Source: an uncultured Oscillospiraceae bacterium
Lineage (GTDB): Bacteria; Bacillota; Clostridia; Oscillospirales; Acutalibacteraceae
Length of the DNA: 9,541 nucleotides
Direction of reading: 5' to 3'
NCBI GenBank assembly: GCA_902478455.1
Contig: CABSLJ010000092.1
Span: forward strand, 1 to 9,541
Below are positions 1 to 5,903 of this stretch, piece by piece. The position numbers and the translations under genes were made by a program. The notes beneath the pieces are model-generated. The model did not search any database. It saw only the letters and a program-made list of their open reading frames with translations, and was not told the DNA's origin. The first letter of the stretch is position 1; each line of letters begins with the position of its first letter.

Positions 1-28
1 TGGGCTCGGAGATGTGTATAAGAGACAG
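1..28 (+). other. Nextera/Tn5 sequencing adapter left on the contig end
   Basis: Bases 1-28 match the 3' part of the Illumina Nextera read-2 transposase adapter. Positions 10-28 are exactly the 19-bp Tn5 mosaic end (AGATGTGTATAAGAGACAG), preceded by the adapter tail TGGGCTCGG. It is library-construction sequence, not genome. Any reading frame that starts here begins with the tell-tale artefact peptides MYKRQ or MCIRDS, so neither is a true N-terminus. Identification rests on recalled adapter sequence and the match is exact. Confidence 0.97.
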
Positions 29-553
29 CTTTACGATTATTACGCGAAATTCGGGTATGCCGAATTCTTTTCGGTGGAAGAGGTCGCCGTCGGCGCGGAC
101 CGCCTGCGGCGTTTTGCCGGGCGGGCTTGTCCGGACGAAGGGGCTTTTTCGGCGGCGTCCGTCGCCCGGCTGCGCGCCCGGCTTCTGGAAGGCAGAGAGG
201 GCGCGGCGGTGTGGGGGGAAGAGGCGCTCGCTTACGCCCACCGCATGAACCGAATCTACAAAGGCAATACTCTTTGTATCCCCGGGGGCTACGCCCTTTG
301 CCGCCGCTTGGAGAACGGCGCGGTGGAGATCACCGAGCTGATGGCGGAAAAAGAGAGCGTCAAGGACCTGCTGCGGCTGATCCTGCGGCGTTTTCCCGGA
401 CAAATGTATCGTTTCCGCCTGCCCTGCGGGCAGAACATCTTGCCCTTTCCGGGTGAGCAACGCCGTTTCGGTATGATTCGTCCGCTCGCGCGGGGGAATT
501 TCCCCTTTGAATCGATGGAACAACCCCCTTATTTGGGGCTGACGCTGGATTAG
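29..553 (+). CDS. GNAT family N-acetyltransferase, 5'-truncated
   Basis: This is the C-terminal 174 residues of a protein whose beginning is lost at the contig end; the frame is open through the adapter and no genuine start is present. The first residues (LYDYYAKFGYAEFF) look like the last helix and strand of a GNAT fold, where acetyl-CoA-dependent enzymes commonly carry a Y-x-K/R-x-GF/Y segment. The rest, including IPGGYALCRR, ITELMAEKES, FGMIRPL and a terminal PYLGLTLD, resembles the C-terminal domain of two-domain GNAT proteins (Eis-like) common in Clostridia. The acetyl-CoA binding motif itself is missing, so the substrate is unknown. The stop codon TAG is embedded in the ribosome binding site of the next gene, so the two are probably co-transcribed and coupled. 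Family assignment is by resemblance, moderately sure. Confidence 0.68.
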   Translation, partial: LYDYYAKFGYAEFFSVEEVAVGADRLRRFAGRACPDEGAFSAASVARLRARLLEGREGAAVWGEEALAYAHRMNRIYKGNTLCIPGGYALCRRLENGAVEITELMAEKESVKDLLRLILRRFPGQMYRFRLPCGQNILPFPGEQRRFGMIRPLARGNFPFESMEQPPYLGLTLD

Positions 554-556
554 GAG
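552..556 (+). promoter_or_regulatory. Ribosome binding site fixing the DJ-1 start
   Basis: AGGAG overlaps the TAG stop of the GNAT gene and lies 8 nt before ATG 565. It decides against the in-frame GTG at 556. Confidence 0.75.
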
Positions 557-564
557 TGTGCCAT

Positions 565-1104
565 ATGATCTACTTGTTTTTAGCCAACGGATTTGAAGAA
601 ATCGAGGCGCTGACCACCGTGGATATTCTCCGCCGCGCCGAGCTTGAGGTGCGCACGGTGGGGGTGGGCTCCAAAACGGTCACGGGTGCGCACGGCATCT
701 CTGTGACGGCCGACATTGAGGAAAAAGAGGTTACGACCGACGATATGACGGCCGTCGTCCTGCCCGGCGGCATGCCGGGGACGCTCAACCTGAAAAAGTC
801 CCCCATTGTGGAGGCGTCGGTCAATTATTGCTATGAAAACGGCCTGATGATCGCCGCCATCTGCGCCGCTCCGTCCATTTTGGGGCAGCTGGGTCTTTTA
901 AAGGGCAAAAGAGCGGTCTGCTTCCCCGGTTTTGAGGAGCAGTTGTTCGGCGCGGTGGTGCTGGGGACGCCCGTCTGCCTGGAGGGGCATATCCTCACGG
1001 CGCGCGGCGCCGGCGTGGCGGTCGATTTTGCGCTCAAGCTCGTTGAGGCGCTCGCGGACGAGCGACTCGCCAATAAAATTAGGATGTCGATGCAATGTAT
1101 GTAA
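565..1104 (+). CDS. DJ-1/PfpI family protein (DJ-1 subfamily)
   Basis: A 179-residue single-domain protein of the DJ-1/ThiJ/PfpI class I amidotransferase-like superfamily, the usual length for the DJ-1 subfamily. Hallmarks are GFEEIEAL near the N-terminus (Glu14 equals human DJ-1 Glu18), VVLPGGMPG at 64-72, and the nucleophile-elbow AAICAAPSIL with Cys100 (equivalent to Cys106). The tail HILTARGAG...DFALKLVE is also typical. Family members act in the cytosol as glyoxalase/deglycase-like or redox-stress proteins; the exact reaction of this one cannot be read. I chose ATG 565 over GTG 556 because AGGAG (552-556) sits 8 nt upstream of 565 and would overlap the GTG. Its last 10 bases overlap the next gene, implying translational coupling with the folate enzyme. 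Confidence 0.93.
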   Translation: MIYLFLANGFEEIEALTTVDILRRAELEVRTVGVGSKTVTGAHGISVTADIEEKEVTTDDMTAVVLPGGMPGTLNLKKSPIVEASVNYCYENGLMIAAICAAPSILGQLGLLKGKRAVCFPGFEEQLFGAVVLGTPVCLEGHILTARGAGVAVDFALKLVEALADERLANKIRMSMQCM

Positions 1105-1688
1105 AGGATATCAGGGCGGTCAAGTCCGACCTGCGGACGAGATATAAGCTTGTCCGCCAGAGGATGGATCCGGCGCAGAAAAGCCGGATGGACGAAGCCA
1201 TTCAGCGCCGGTTCTGGTCGTTGAGGCAATATGACCGCTGCTCGATTCTCTTTCTTTATGTTTCCAAGCCCATTGAGGTCAATACCCTGCCCATCATCGA
1301 GCGGGCGCTCCGCGACCGCAAGAGAGTGGCGGTCCCCCGCTGCCGTACGGATACGGTGGATATGGATTTCTACTTTATCCGCTCGCTGGATGACCTGGAG
1401 CCCGCCTCCTTCGGTGTGTTGGAGCCGGTGCCCGACCGCTGCGAACCGGTCACGGATTTTTCTTCGGGACTGTGCATCGTGCCCGGTCTGTGCTTTGATT
1501 CCCAGGGCTTTCGCCTGGGCTACGGCAAAGGATATTACGACCGCTTTCTTTCCCGGTACGGCGGAGCCACGGTGGGACTTTGCTACAGCAACTGCACCCA
1601 GTGGAGGCTGCCGCATGGCCGGTACGACCGCCCGGTCGACCTGCTGATTACCGACAAATACCTCCGGCGTACGGCGCAGGCGAGATAA
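1095..1688 (+). CDS. 5-formyltetrahydrofolate cyclo-ligase (MTHFS)
   Basis: A 197-residue enzyme that converts 5-formyl-THF to 5,10-methenyl-THF with ATP, returning a storage or inhibitory folate to the one-carbon pool in the cytosol. The diagnostic ATP/folate-binding signature GFRLGYGKGYYDR is at 138-150, preceded by IVPGLCFD. An N-terminal basic helix (KSDLRTRYKLVRQRM) and the FGVLEP strand (106-111) are also characteristic. Length is normal for the family (YgfA/Fau/YqgN group). The start overlaps the last 10 bases of the DJ-1 gene (ATG TAT GTA A), with AGGA at 1081-1084 as a probable ribosome binding site. It is the last gene of the operon and is followed at once by a hairpin. The N-terminal choice is supported by the overlap; function is confident. 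Confidence 0.95.
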   Translation: MYVKDIRAVKSDLRTRYKLVRQRMDPAQKSRMDEAIQRRFWSLRQYDRCSILFLYVSKPIEVNTLPIIERALRDRKRVAVPRCRTDTVDMDFYFIRSLDDLEPASFGVLEPVPDRCEPVTDFSSGLCIVPGLCFDSQGFRLGYGKGYYDRFLSRYGGATVGLCYSNCTQWRLPHGRYDRPVDLLITDKYLRRTAQAR

Positions 1689-1715
1689 AGCCCCCCGGAA
1701 GACGGAGGGCTCTTT
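1689..1715. terminator. Convergent (bidirectional) hairpin terminator
   Basis: The inverted repeat AGCCCCCCG (1689-1697) / CGGAGGGCT (1703-1711) has a 5-nt loop GAAGA and begins inside the region of the folate-gene stop codon. Read as plus-strand RNA it has one A-C mismatch and is followed by CUUU. Read as minus-strand RNA the mismatch becomes a G-U pair, so the stem is fully paired, and it is followed by UUUAUC. It therefore fits the minus-strand small peptide gene slightly better but probably serves both converging units. Confidence 0.6.
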
Positions 1716-1722
1716 CCGGCGG

Positions 1723-1791
1723 TCAGCAGCATCCGCAAACCAGCAGAAGAATGACGATGATCAGAACCCAAGAGCAATTACAGCCGCACAT
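1723..1791 (-). CDS. Tiny Cys-framed single-pass membrane peptide (22 aa)
   Basis: A 22-codon reading frame starting MCGCNCSW, then an all-aliphatic run (VLIIVILLLV), then CGCC and a TGA stop. The hydrophobic core is long enough for a short transmembrane helix, with Cys clusters (three before, three after) at both ends. The start is supported by GAGGTGA (1805-1799), a near-perfect Shine-Dalgarno 7 nt before ATG. A longer in-frame upstream extension exists but lacks such a site. It resembles in style, not clearly in sequence, the very small YjcZ-type membrane peptides of spore-forming Firmicutes; I do not assign it to that family. A sigma-K-like promoter lies at a suitable distance. It faces the folate operon and ends at the shared hairpin. 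Function unknown. Confidence 0.6.
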   Translation of the reverse strand: MCGCNCSWVLIIVILLLVCGCC

Positions 1792-1823
1792 TGATTTGTC
1801 ACCTCGTTTCCTTTGACTGCTCC

Positions 1824-1850
1824 ATATTATGCGGCGTTTTTCTTCGCCGT
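1824..1850 (-). promoter_or_regulatory. Putative sigma-K/sigma-E-type sporulation promoter for the tiny peptide
   Basis: On the minus strand an AC dinucleotide (1850-1849), a 17-nt spacer and CATAATAT (1831-1824) fit the sigma-K pattern AC-N16/17-CATANNNT. A start point near 1815 would leave a leader of about 24 nt containing the GAGGTGA site. The consensus is low in information, so this is an inference from layout. A 5-bp inverted repeat (CGGCG/CGCCG) occupies the spacer. Confidence 0.35.
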
Positions 1851-1933
1851 TACCGGGGCGGCAAATCATTTCCCATACGCTTGTCCGTTCGCCGCTCCAG
1901 AGGGCGGAACGCTTTCCGACCGGCGGACGGCTT

Positions 1934-2028
1934 CCTTCCGTTTCCCACGCGGAACGGAAGGCGCGTTCCACTGCTTTCTGCAGGAGACCTGCGGGACTTG
2001 TGATCCTGCGGGCCGTGCACAGCAGGAT
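1934..2028 (+). other. Hairpin-rich leader upstream of mltG
   Basis: Three successive perfect inverted repeats lie in the 250-odd bases before mltG: CCTTCCGTT (1934-1942) with AACGGAAGG (1953-1961); GCAGG (1980-1984) with CCTGC (1988-1992); and ATCCTGC (2003-2009) with GCAGGAT (2022-2028). A competing pairing GGAACG (1951-1956) / CGTTCC (1964-1969) overlaps the first. No T-run follows any of them. The stretch has open frames on both strands but none has a ribosome binding site or recognisable protein. I do not see a clear sigma-A promoter for mltG here. It may be a structured 5' leader; no known riboswitch class is recognised. Confidence 0.35.
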
Positions 2029-2066
2029 TCATTCTGCCGCGTGGAGAAAAGAGTGACCTTTGGACC

Positions 2067-3500
2067 ATGAGCGATGAAAGAAGACAAGGACAACCCAAGC
2101 CGCCGTCCGAGGAACCCGTCCGGAAGCCCGGACCCGCTTCCGAATATGACCTCAGCCGGCAAAAGAAGGTGGAATCCTTTCAGCTGAATCTCGATTTGGA
2201 CGAAGGGGAGGACCAGAACTTCGGTCTGCCGCCTGTGGAAGAGCTTCCAAAGGAGGAGCCGCCCGCCTCTGCGGAGGGGCAGCCCTCGGAAATTCTGAGC
2301 AGCTACAGCGAGGAATACGCCGAGAAAAAGAAAAAGGCCATGACCGCCGAGGAGCGCAAGGCGGAAAAGCAGGCGCTCAAGGCGGAAAAGAAAAGAAAAA
2401 AGAAAAAGGCCAAGAAAAACGGCTGCCTGTTCAAAATGATCTGGGCGGTCATGATTGTGCTGGTTTCCGTCGTGCTCGCCCAGTACATACTGGTCGGCGT
2501 CAACGACATTTTTGCCATCAACCGGCTGGATGAGGAGACCATCAGCGTCGAGCTTCCCAAGGATGCCTCCGTCGAGGAGGTGGCGGGCATTTTGGCGGAC
2601 AAGGGCGTGATCAACCGAGCCGACTTCTTTACCCTCTACGCCAAGCTGACCAAGTCGGGCGGCTTTTCCAACGGCAGCTTCAACCTGCGCGGCAACATGG
2701 ACTATGAGGCGATCATCAACTACCTTCAGGTGCAGAGCAATCGGACCGATACGGTCTTTGTCACCTTCCGCGAGGGTATGAATCTTCAGGAATATGCCGA
2801 ACTGCTGGAGGAGAACCGCGTCTGCGACGCCGACGCCTTCCTGGAACTGTGCGATTCGGATACCTTTGATGAAAACTACCCCTTCATCGGCGCCATCTCC
2901 AACGATTCCGAGCGCTACTACAAGCTGGAGGGCTATCTCTTCCCGGATACCTACGAGTTCTATGTGGATGAGGACCCGGAGCAGGCCATCAAGCGGTTCC
3001 TCGCCAACTACCGCCGCAAGATGACCGATGAGATTCAGGAACAGGCGGAAGCGCTCGGCATGACCATGGATCAGGTCGTCACCCTGGCCTCCATGATCCA
3101 GGCCGAGGCGGCCAATGAGGAGGATATGTATCTCGTGTCCTCGGTCTTCCACAACCGCCTCAACAGTGGCGGCGTCAATCCCTACAACGCCAACGAAGGC
3201 GGTTTGCTGATGCTCCAGTCGGATGCGACCGTGTGGTATCCCTACAAAAACCGCAACAGCGTCCCGGCCGATCTACTGGACAGCTTCCAGAGCCGCTACG
3301 ACACCTATGATATTGAGGGACTCCCGCCCGGACCGATCTGCAACCCCGGCATGGCGGCCATCGACGCGGCGCTCCATCCCAGCAATACCAACTATTATTA
3401 CTTCTGCCACAACGGAGAGACCGGAGAGGGCTACTACGCTGTTTACTACAGCCAGCACCTCGCCAATCTGGAGCGCGCGGGACTGAGTGGTGGAGAATGA
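2067..3500 (+). CDS. mltG: Endolytic murein transglycosylase MltG (YceG-like)
   Basis: A 477-residue membrane-anchored lytic transglycosylase that cuts nascent glycan strands on the outer face of the membrane and so sets strand length. Layout: an acidic/proline-rich cytoplasmic region (1-85), a strongly Lys-rich stretch (86-117), one transmembrane helix (about 121-145), a LysM-like subdomain, and the YceG catalytic domain. Motifs seen: LEGYLFPDTYEF (287-298), ASMIQAEA with the presumed catalytic Glu347, SSVFHNRL (358-365), LQSDATVWY (383-391) and GLPPGPICNPG (418-428). The cytoplasmic tail is much longer than in Escherichia coli MltG, as in many Clostridia. The ribosome binding site is weak (GAGTGA, 2051-2056). 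It overlaps the next gene by ATGA. In Bacillus subtilis the orthologue yrrL precedes yrrM-yrrN-yrrO, which matches the neighbour here apart from the missing yrrM. Confidence 0.95.
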   Translation: MSDERRQGQPKPPSEEPVRKPGPASEYDLSRQKKVESFQLNLDLDEGEDQNFGLPPVEELPKEEPPASAEGQPSEILSSYSEEYAEKKKKAMTAEERKAEKQALKAEKKRKKKKAKKNGCLFKMIWAVMIVLVSVVLAQYILVGVNDIFAINRLDEETISVELPKDASVEEVAGILADKGVINRADFFTLYAKLTKSGGFSNGSFNLRGNMDYEAIINYLQVQSNRTDTVFVTFREGMNLQEYAELLEENRVCDADAFLELCDSDTFDENYPFIGAISNDSERYYKLEGYLFPDTYEFYVDEDPEQAIKRFLANYRRKMTDEIQEQAEALGMTMDQVVTLASMIQAEAANEEDMYLVSSVFHNRLNSGGVNPYNANEGGLLMLQSDATVWYPYKNRNSVPADLLDSFQSRYDTYDIEGLPPGPICNPGMAAIDAALHPSNTNYYYFCHNGETGEGYYAVYYSQHLANLERAGLSGGE

Positions 3501-4753
3501 GCAACTTTTTGACGAATACGCTGCGGGCGGAGGGCAATTGCCCTCCGCCCGAGCTGCTGTCCCCCGCGGGGGACAGGGAGCGCCTGGAGGCGGCCGTGGC
3601 CTTCGGCGCGCACGCCGTCTACCTTGCGGGGACCGAGTTCGGTATGCGCACCGCGCCGCGCAATTTTGACAGCGCCGCCCTTCCGGAGGCGGTGGCCTTC
3701 GCCCATGCGCATGGGGTGAAGGTCTACCTGACCTGCAATACCCTCCCGCGTGAGGAAGAGCTCGACCGCCTGCCTTCCTTTTTGGAGGAAGCGGCCGCCG
3801 CCGGCGTGGACGCCTTGATCCTCACCGACCTGGGCATGCTTTCCCTGGCCAAACGCCGCGCGCCTTCCGTGCCGGTGCACATCTCCACCCAGGCGGGCGT
3901 GGTCAATCATGAGGCGGCCCGCGCCTTTTACGAGCTGGGGGCCTCCCGCGTGGTGCTCGCAAGAGAGCTTTCCCTGGAGGAAATCGCCTCCATACGCGCC
4001 AAAACGCCGGCAAAGCTCGAGCTGGAGGCCTTTGTGCACGGCTCGATGTGCGTCTCCTTTTCGGGCCGGTGCCTGATCTCCAACTACCTTGCCCACCGCG
4101 ACGCCAACCGCGGGGATTGCGCCCAGCCCTGCCGCTGGAATTACCGTCTGGTGGAGGAAAAGCGCCCCGGCGAATATTTTCCCGTCTGCGAGGCCGACGG
4201 CGGCACCTACTTCTTCAATTCCAGGGACCTGTGCATGATCGAGCATCTGCCCGAGCTGCTGGAAGCCGGCATCACCAGCCTCAAGATTGAGGGACGGGCC
4301 AAATCGGCCTATTACGTCGCCGTGATCACCAACGCCTACCGCCACGCGCTCGACGGCGCGCTCGCGCAGGGAAGAGGCTATCGGCCGGAGCGGTGGATCG
4401 TCGAAGAAACGCGCAGGGTCAGTCACAGGTCGTACAGCACCGGCTTTTTCTTCGGCGGAGAGCCGGGGCAATCCTATGAGGACGGCGGCTATCTGCGCGA
4501 GTATGAACAGGCTGCGGTCTGCACAGGCTATGAGGACGGCAAGGCGCTCCTCTCCCAGCGCAACCGTTTTTTCAGGGGAGAAACGCTGGAGGTGCTCGAG
4601 CCGTGCGGCGCGCCATATCCGTTTTTGGTGCGCGAGCTGTATGACGAGGCGGGAGAAACGCTGGAGGCGGCGCGTCATCCCATGCAGACGGTGCGGGTTC
4701 CCGCGGCGCGCGCAATCGCCGTGGGAGCGATTTTGCGCCGGGAAAAGAAATAA
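3497..4753 (+). CDS. U32 peptidase-family protein, probable tRNA uridine 5-hydroxylation enzyme (TrhP-like)
   Basis: A 418-residue U32-family protein. The family signature EAFVHGSMCVSFSGRCLIS is at 177-195, and C185, C192, C208 and C212 form the four-Cys set expected to hold an iron-sulfur cluster. The opening PELLSPAGDRERLEAAVAFG, SLKIEGRAKSAYYVA (261-275) and a C-terminal beta-barrel-like part (330-370) match the YegQ/YrrO branch. In Escherichia coli and Bacillus this branch (TrhP) makes 5-hydroxyuridine at tRNA position 34 with prephenate as cofactor source; earlier databases call it a collagenase-like protease. ATG 3497 overlaps the mltG stop (ATGA) and has only a poorly spaced GGAG, so translation probably depends on coupling. 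The first 15 residues before PPPELL are an unusual extension, so a TTG at 3509 cannot be excluded. The related 23S rRNA hydroxylase RlhA is the main alternative. Confidence 0.85.
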   Translation: MSNFLTNTLRAEGNCPPPELLSPAGDRERLEAAVAFGAHAVYLAGTEFGMRTAPRNFDSAALPEAVAFAHAHGVKVYLTCNTLPREEELDRLPSFLEEAAAAGVDALILTDLGMLSLAKRRAPSVPVHISTQAGVVNHEAARAFYELGASRVVLARELSLEEIASIRAKTPAKLELEAFVHGSMCVSFSGRCLISNYLAHRDANRGDCAQPCRWNYRLVEEKRPGEYFPVCEADGGTYFFNSRDLCMIEHLPELLEAGITSLKIEGRAKSAYYVAVITNAYRHALDGALAQGRGYRPERWIVEETRRVSHRSYSTGFFFGGEPGQSYEDGGYLREYEQAAVCTGYEDGKALLSQRNRFFRGETLEVLEPCGAPYPFLVRELYDEAGETLEAARHPMQTVRVPAARAIAVGAILRREKK

Positions 4754-4791
4754 AAGATTGCGGTTTTACAGAAGATCGCTTCAGTTTTGAT

Positions 4792-4832
4792 ACAAACAGG
4801 GGACGGATGGGCTGCATCCGTCCCCTGTTTGT
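4792..4832. terminator. 18-bp perfect hairpin between convergent genes
   Basis: The left arm at 4792-4809 (core AACAGGGGACGGATG) and the right arm at 4815-4832 are perfect reverse complements, 18 bp, with loop GGCTG. Both arms end in A- or T-containing bases (ACAAAC/GTTTGT), giving a U-containing 3' arm on either strand but no separate T-run. It lies between the U32 gene and the AraC gene that converge on it, so a bidirectional terminator is likely. The GGGGACGG/CCGTCCCC core also recalls palindromic repeats scattered in many Firmicutes, from memory. Confidence 0.65.
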
Positions 4833-4888
4833 TGTCCGCCGCCCCCCGAAAAAGGCGGGTAAAAAACATGCGCTGAAAACACGGCGTA

Positions 4889-5806
4889 TCAAAGAGCGCT
4901 TCCCGGAGGGCTGTAAGAACGGTTCTCTCCGCCGTCCGGCCGTCCATTCAGCCATTGCGCCCGGTATTGCCGCGGCGTCCGGCCGTACCGTTTTTTAAAG
5001 CTCCTTGCGAAGTAGGAGGCATCGCCAAATCCGCTTTTCTCCGCCACGGCGGCAATGCTGTCGCTGCCTTTCTGTAGCAGCATCAAGGCGCTGCGCAGCC
5101 GCAGTTCGGCCAGGCAGGCCATGGGGGATTGTCCATAATACCGGCGGAACAACCGGTCCAGATGACGGACGGAGAGGGCGGCGTTCTGGGCGATGTGCTC
5201 CGCCCGGATGTTTTCCGCCAGATGCTCCTGCATGTAGCGCAGCGCGCAGGCCACCATGCGCATTTCGCGGGAGCCGACGCTCATAGCGGTGTACTTCGTG
5301 GACAAAAAGGCGATCAACGTCAAAAAGGTCATGCGGACGATTGTTTCAAAGCCCTTTTCCTGTGCGTTCAGCTGTCTGGAAAGAAAGTCGGCCATGTGGA
5401 GCAGGTCCTCCAGGTCATCCTCGCAGAGATTGAGCATATCCTGAAAGGCGCTTTCATAGCGCAGCTCCGGTTCCAGAAGGAAAAGCTCTTCAAAGCCGGG
5501 AAAGAGGCGCAGCTCCTCGGCCTGCCTGTCAAAAATAGATTGGTTGTAAAGGAGATTGATCAGCTCCAGCCGTTCGACCCGCTGAAAGCCGTGCGGCAGG
5601 TCTCCGCGGATGACGAACACGTCTCCGCGGCGCAGAAGATAGCGCTGCTCGCCGATCACATGCTCCCCTGATCCGCCCAGGATGACGACAATTTCATAAA
5701 AATCGTGGGTATGCATCACGTAGTCCTGCGTCAGCACGCCGTGCTGAATCTGAAATTGATAGAGATTGAGGTCGAGCATGCTGGTATTGTCATAATGTCT
5801 GATCAT
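4889..5806 (-). CDS. AraC family transcriptional regulator with N-terminal cupin
   Basis: A 305-residue regulator. Residues about 28-75 form an AraC-type cupin (HTHDFYEIVVILGGSGEHVIG, then RRGDVFVIRGDLPHGF), the RhaS/RhaR-like ligand-sensing arrangement. Residues about 185-285 hold the double helix-turn-helix: helix 1 around AEHIAQNAALSVRHLDRLFRRYYG and helix 2 with the highly conserved IAAVAEKSGFGDASYFARSFKKRYGRTP. The start is firm: AGGAG (5820-5816) lies 9 nt before ATG. It is divergent from the URO-D-like gene across 97 bp, the usual arrangement for a regulator and its target. The ligand cannot be read; sugars or sugar-derived compounds are most frequent for this class. It ends about 60 bp short of the shared hairpin. 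Confidence 0.93.
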   Translation of the reverse strand: MIRHYDNTSMLDLNLYQFQIQHGVLTQDYVMHTHDFYEIVVILGGSGEHVIGEQRYLLRRGDVFVIRGDLPHGFQRVERLELINLLYNQSIFDRQAEELRLFPGFEELFLLEPELRYESAFQDMLNLCEDDLEDLLHMADFLSRQLNAQEKGFETIVRMTFLTLIAFLSTKYTAMSVGSREMRMVACALRYMQEHLAENIRAEHIAQNAALSVRHLDRLFRRYYGQSPMACLAELRLRSALMLLQKGSDSIAAVAEKSGFGDASYFARSFKKRYGRTPRQYRAQWLNGRPDGGENRSYSPPGSAL

Positions 5807-5864
5807 GGCGCAAAACTCCTATATCTGGGCCGTTTTTTTATGGCGCGTCAGGTGCGCTTCCGGG

Positions 5865-5870
5865 TAAAAT
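5865..5870 (+). promoter_or_regulatory. Possible activator-dependent promoter of the URO-D-like gene
   Basis: TAAAAT matches the -10 consensus at five of six positions and would start transcription near 5877, giving a leader of about 27 nt with AGGGGTG as ribosome binding site (5892-5898). The -35 position reads GGCGCG, nothing like TTGACA, and is covered by an inverted repeat GCGC-N7-GCGC (5843-5857). A poor -35 fits a promoter that needs the adjacent AraC activator. A direct repeat ATATCTG occurs at 5821-5827 and 5878-5884. Confidence 0.3.
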
Positions 5871-5903
5871 GAATTTGATATCTGAGGACCGAGGGGTGCT
5901 GTC

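Noticed and set aside
12..28. Possible Tn5 mosaic end as evidence of a natural transposon
   Set aside because: It is continuous with Nextera adapter tail sequence at the very contig end and there is no transposase; library artefact is the simple explanation.
831..1616. Long minus-strand open frame opposite the DJ-1 and folate genes
   Set aside because: Antisense shadow of two well-recognised genes in GC-rich DNA; no family resemblance or ribosome binding site.
1813..2070. 85-codon plus-strand frame in the mltG leader
   Set aside because: No ribosome binding site, Phe/Arg/Pro-rich random-looking protein, and the region is better described by hairpins.
1866..3152. 428-codon minus-strand frame opposite mltG
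   Set aside because: Composition is the mirror of mltG codons, with Leu/His/Gly-rich unstructured text; mltG motifs are certain on the other strand.
3446..4678. 410-codon minus-strand frame opposite the U32 gene
   Set aside because: The plus strand carries the full U32 signature and Cys set; the antisense frame is explained by GC-rich third positions.
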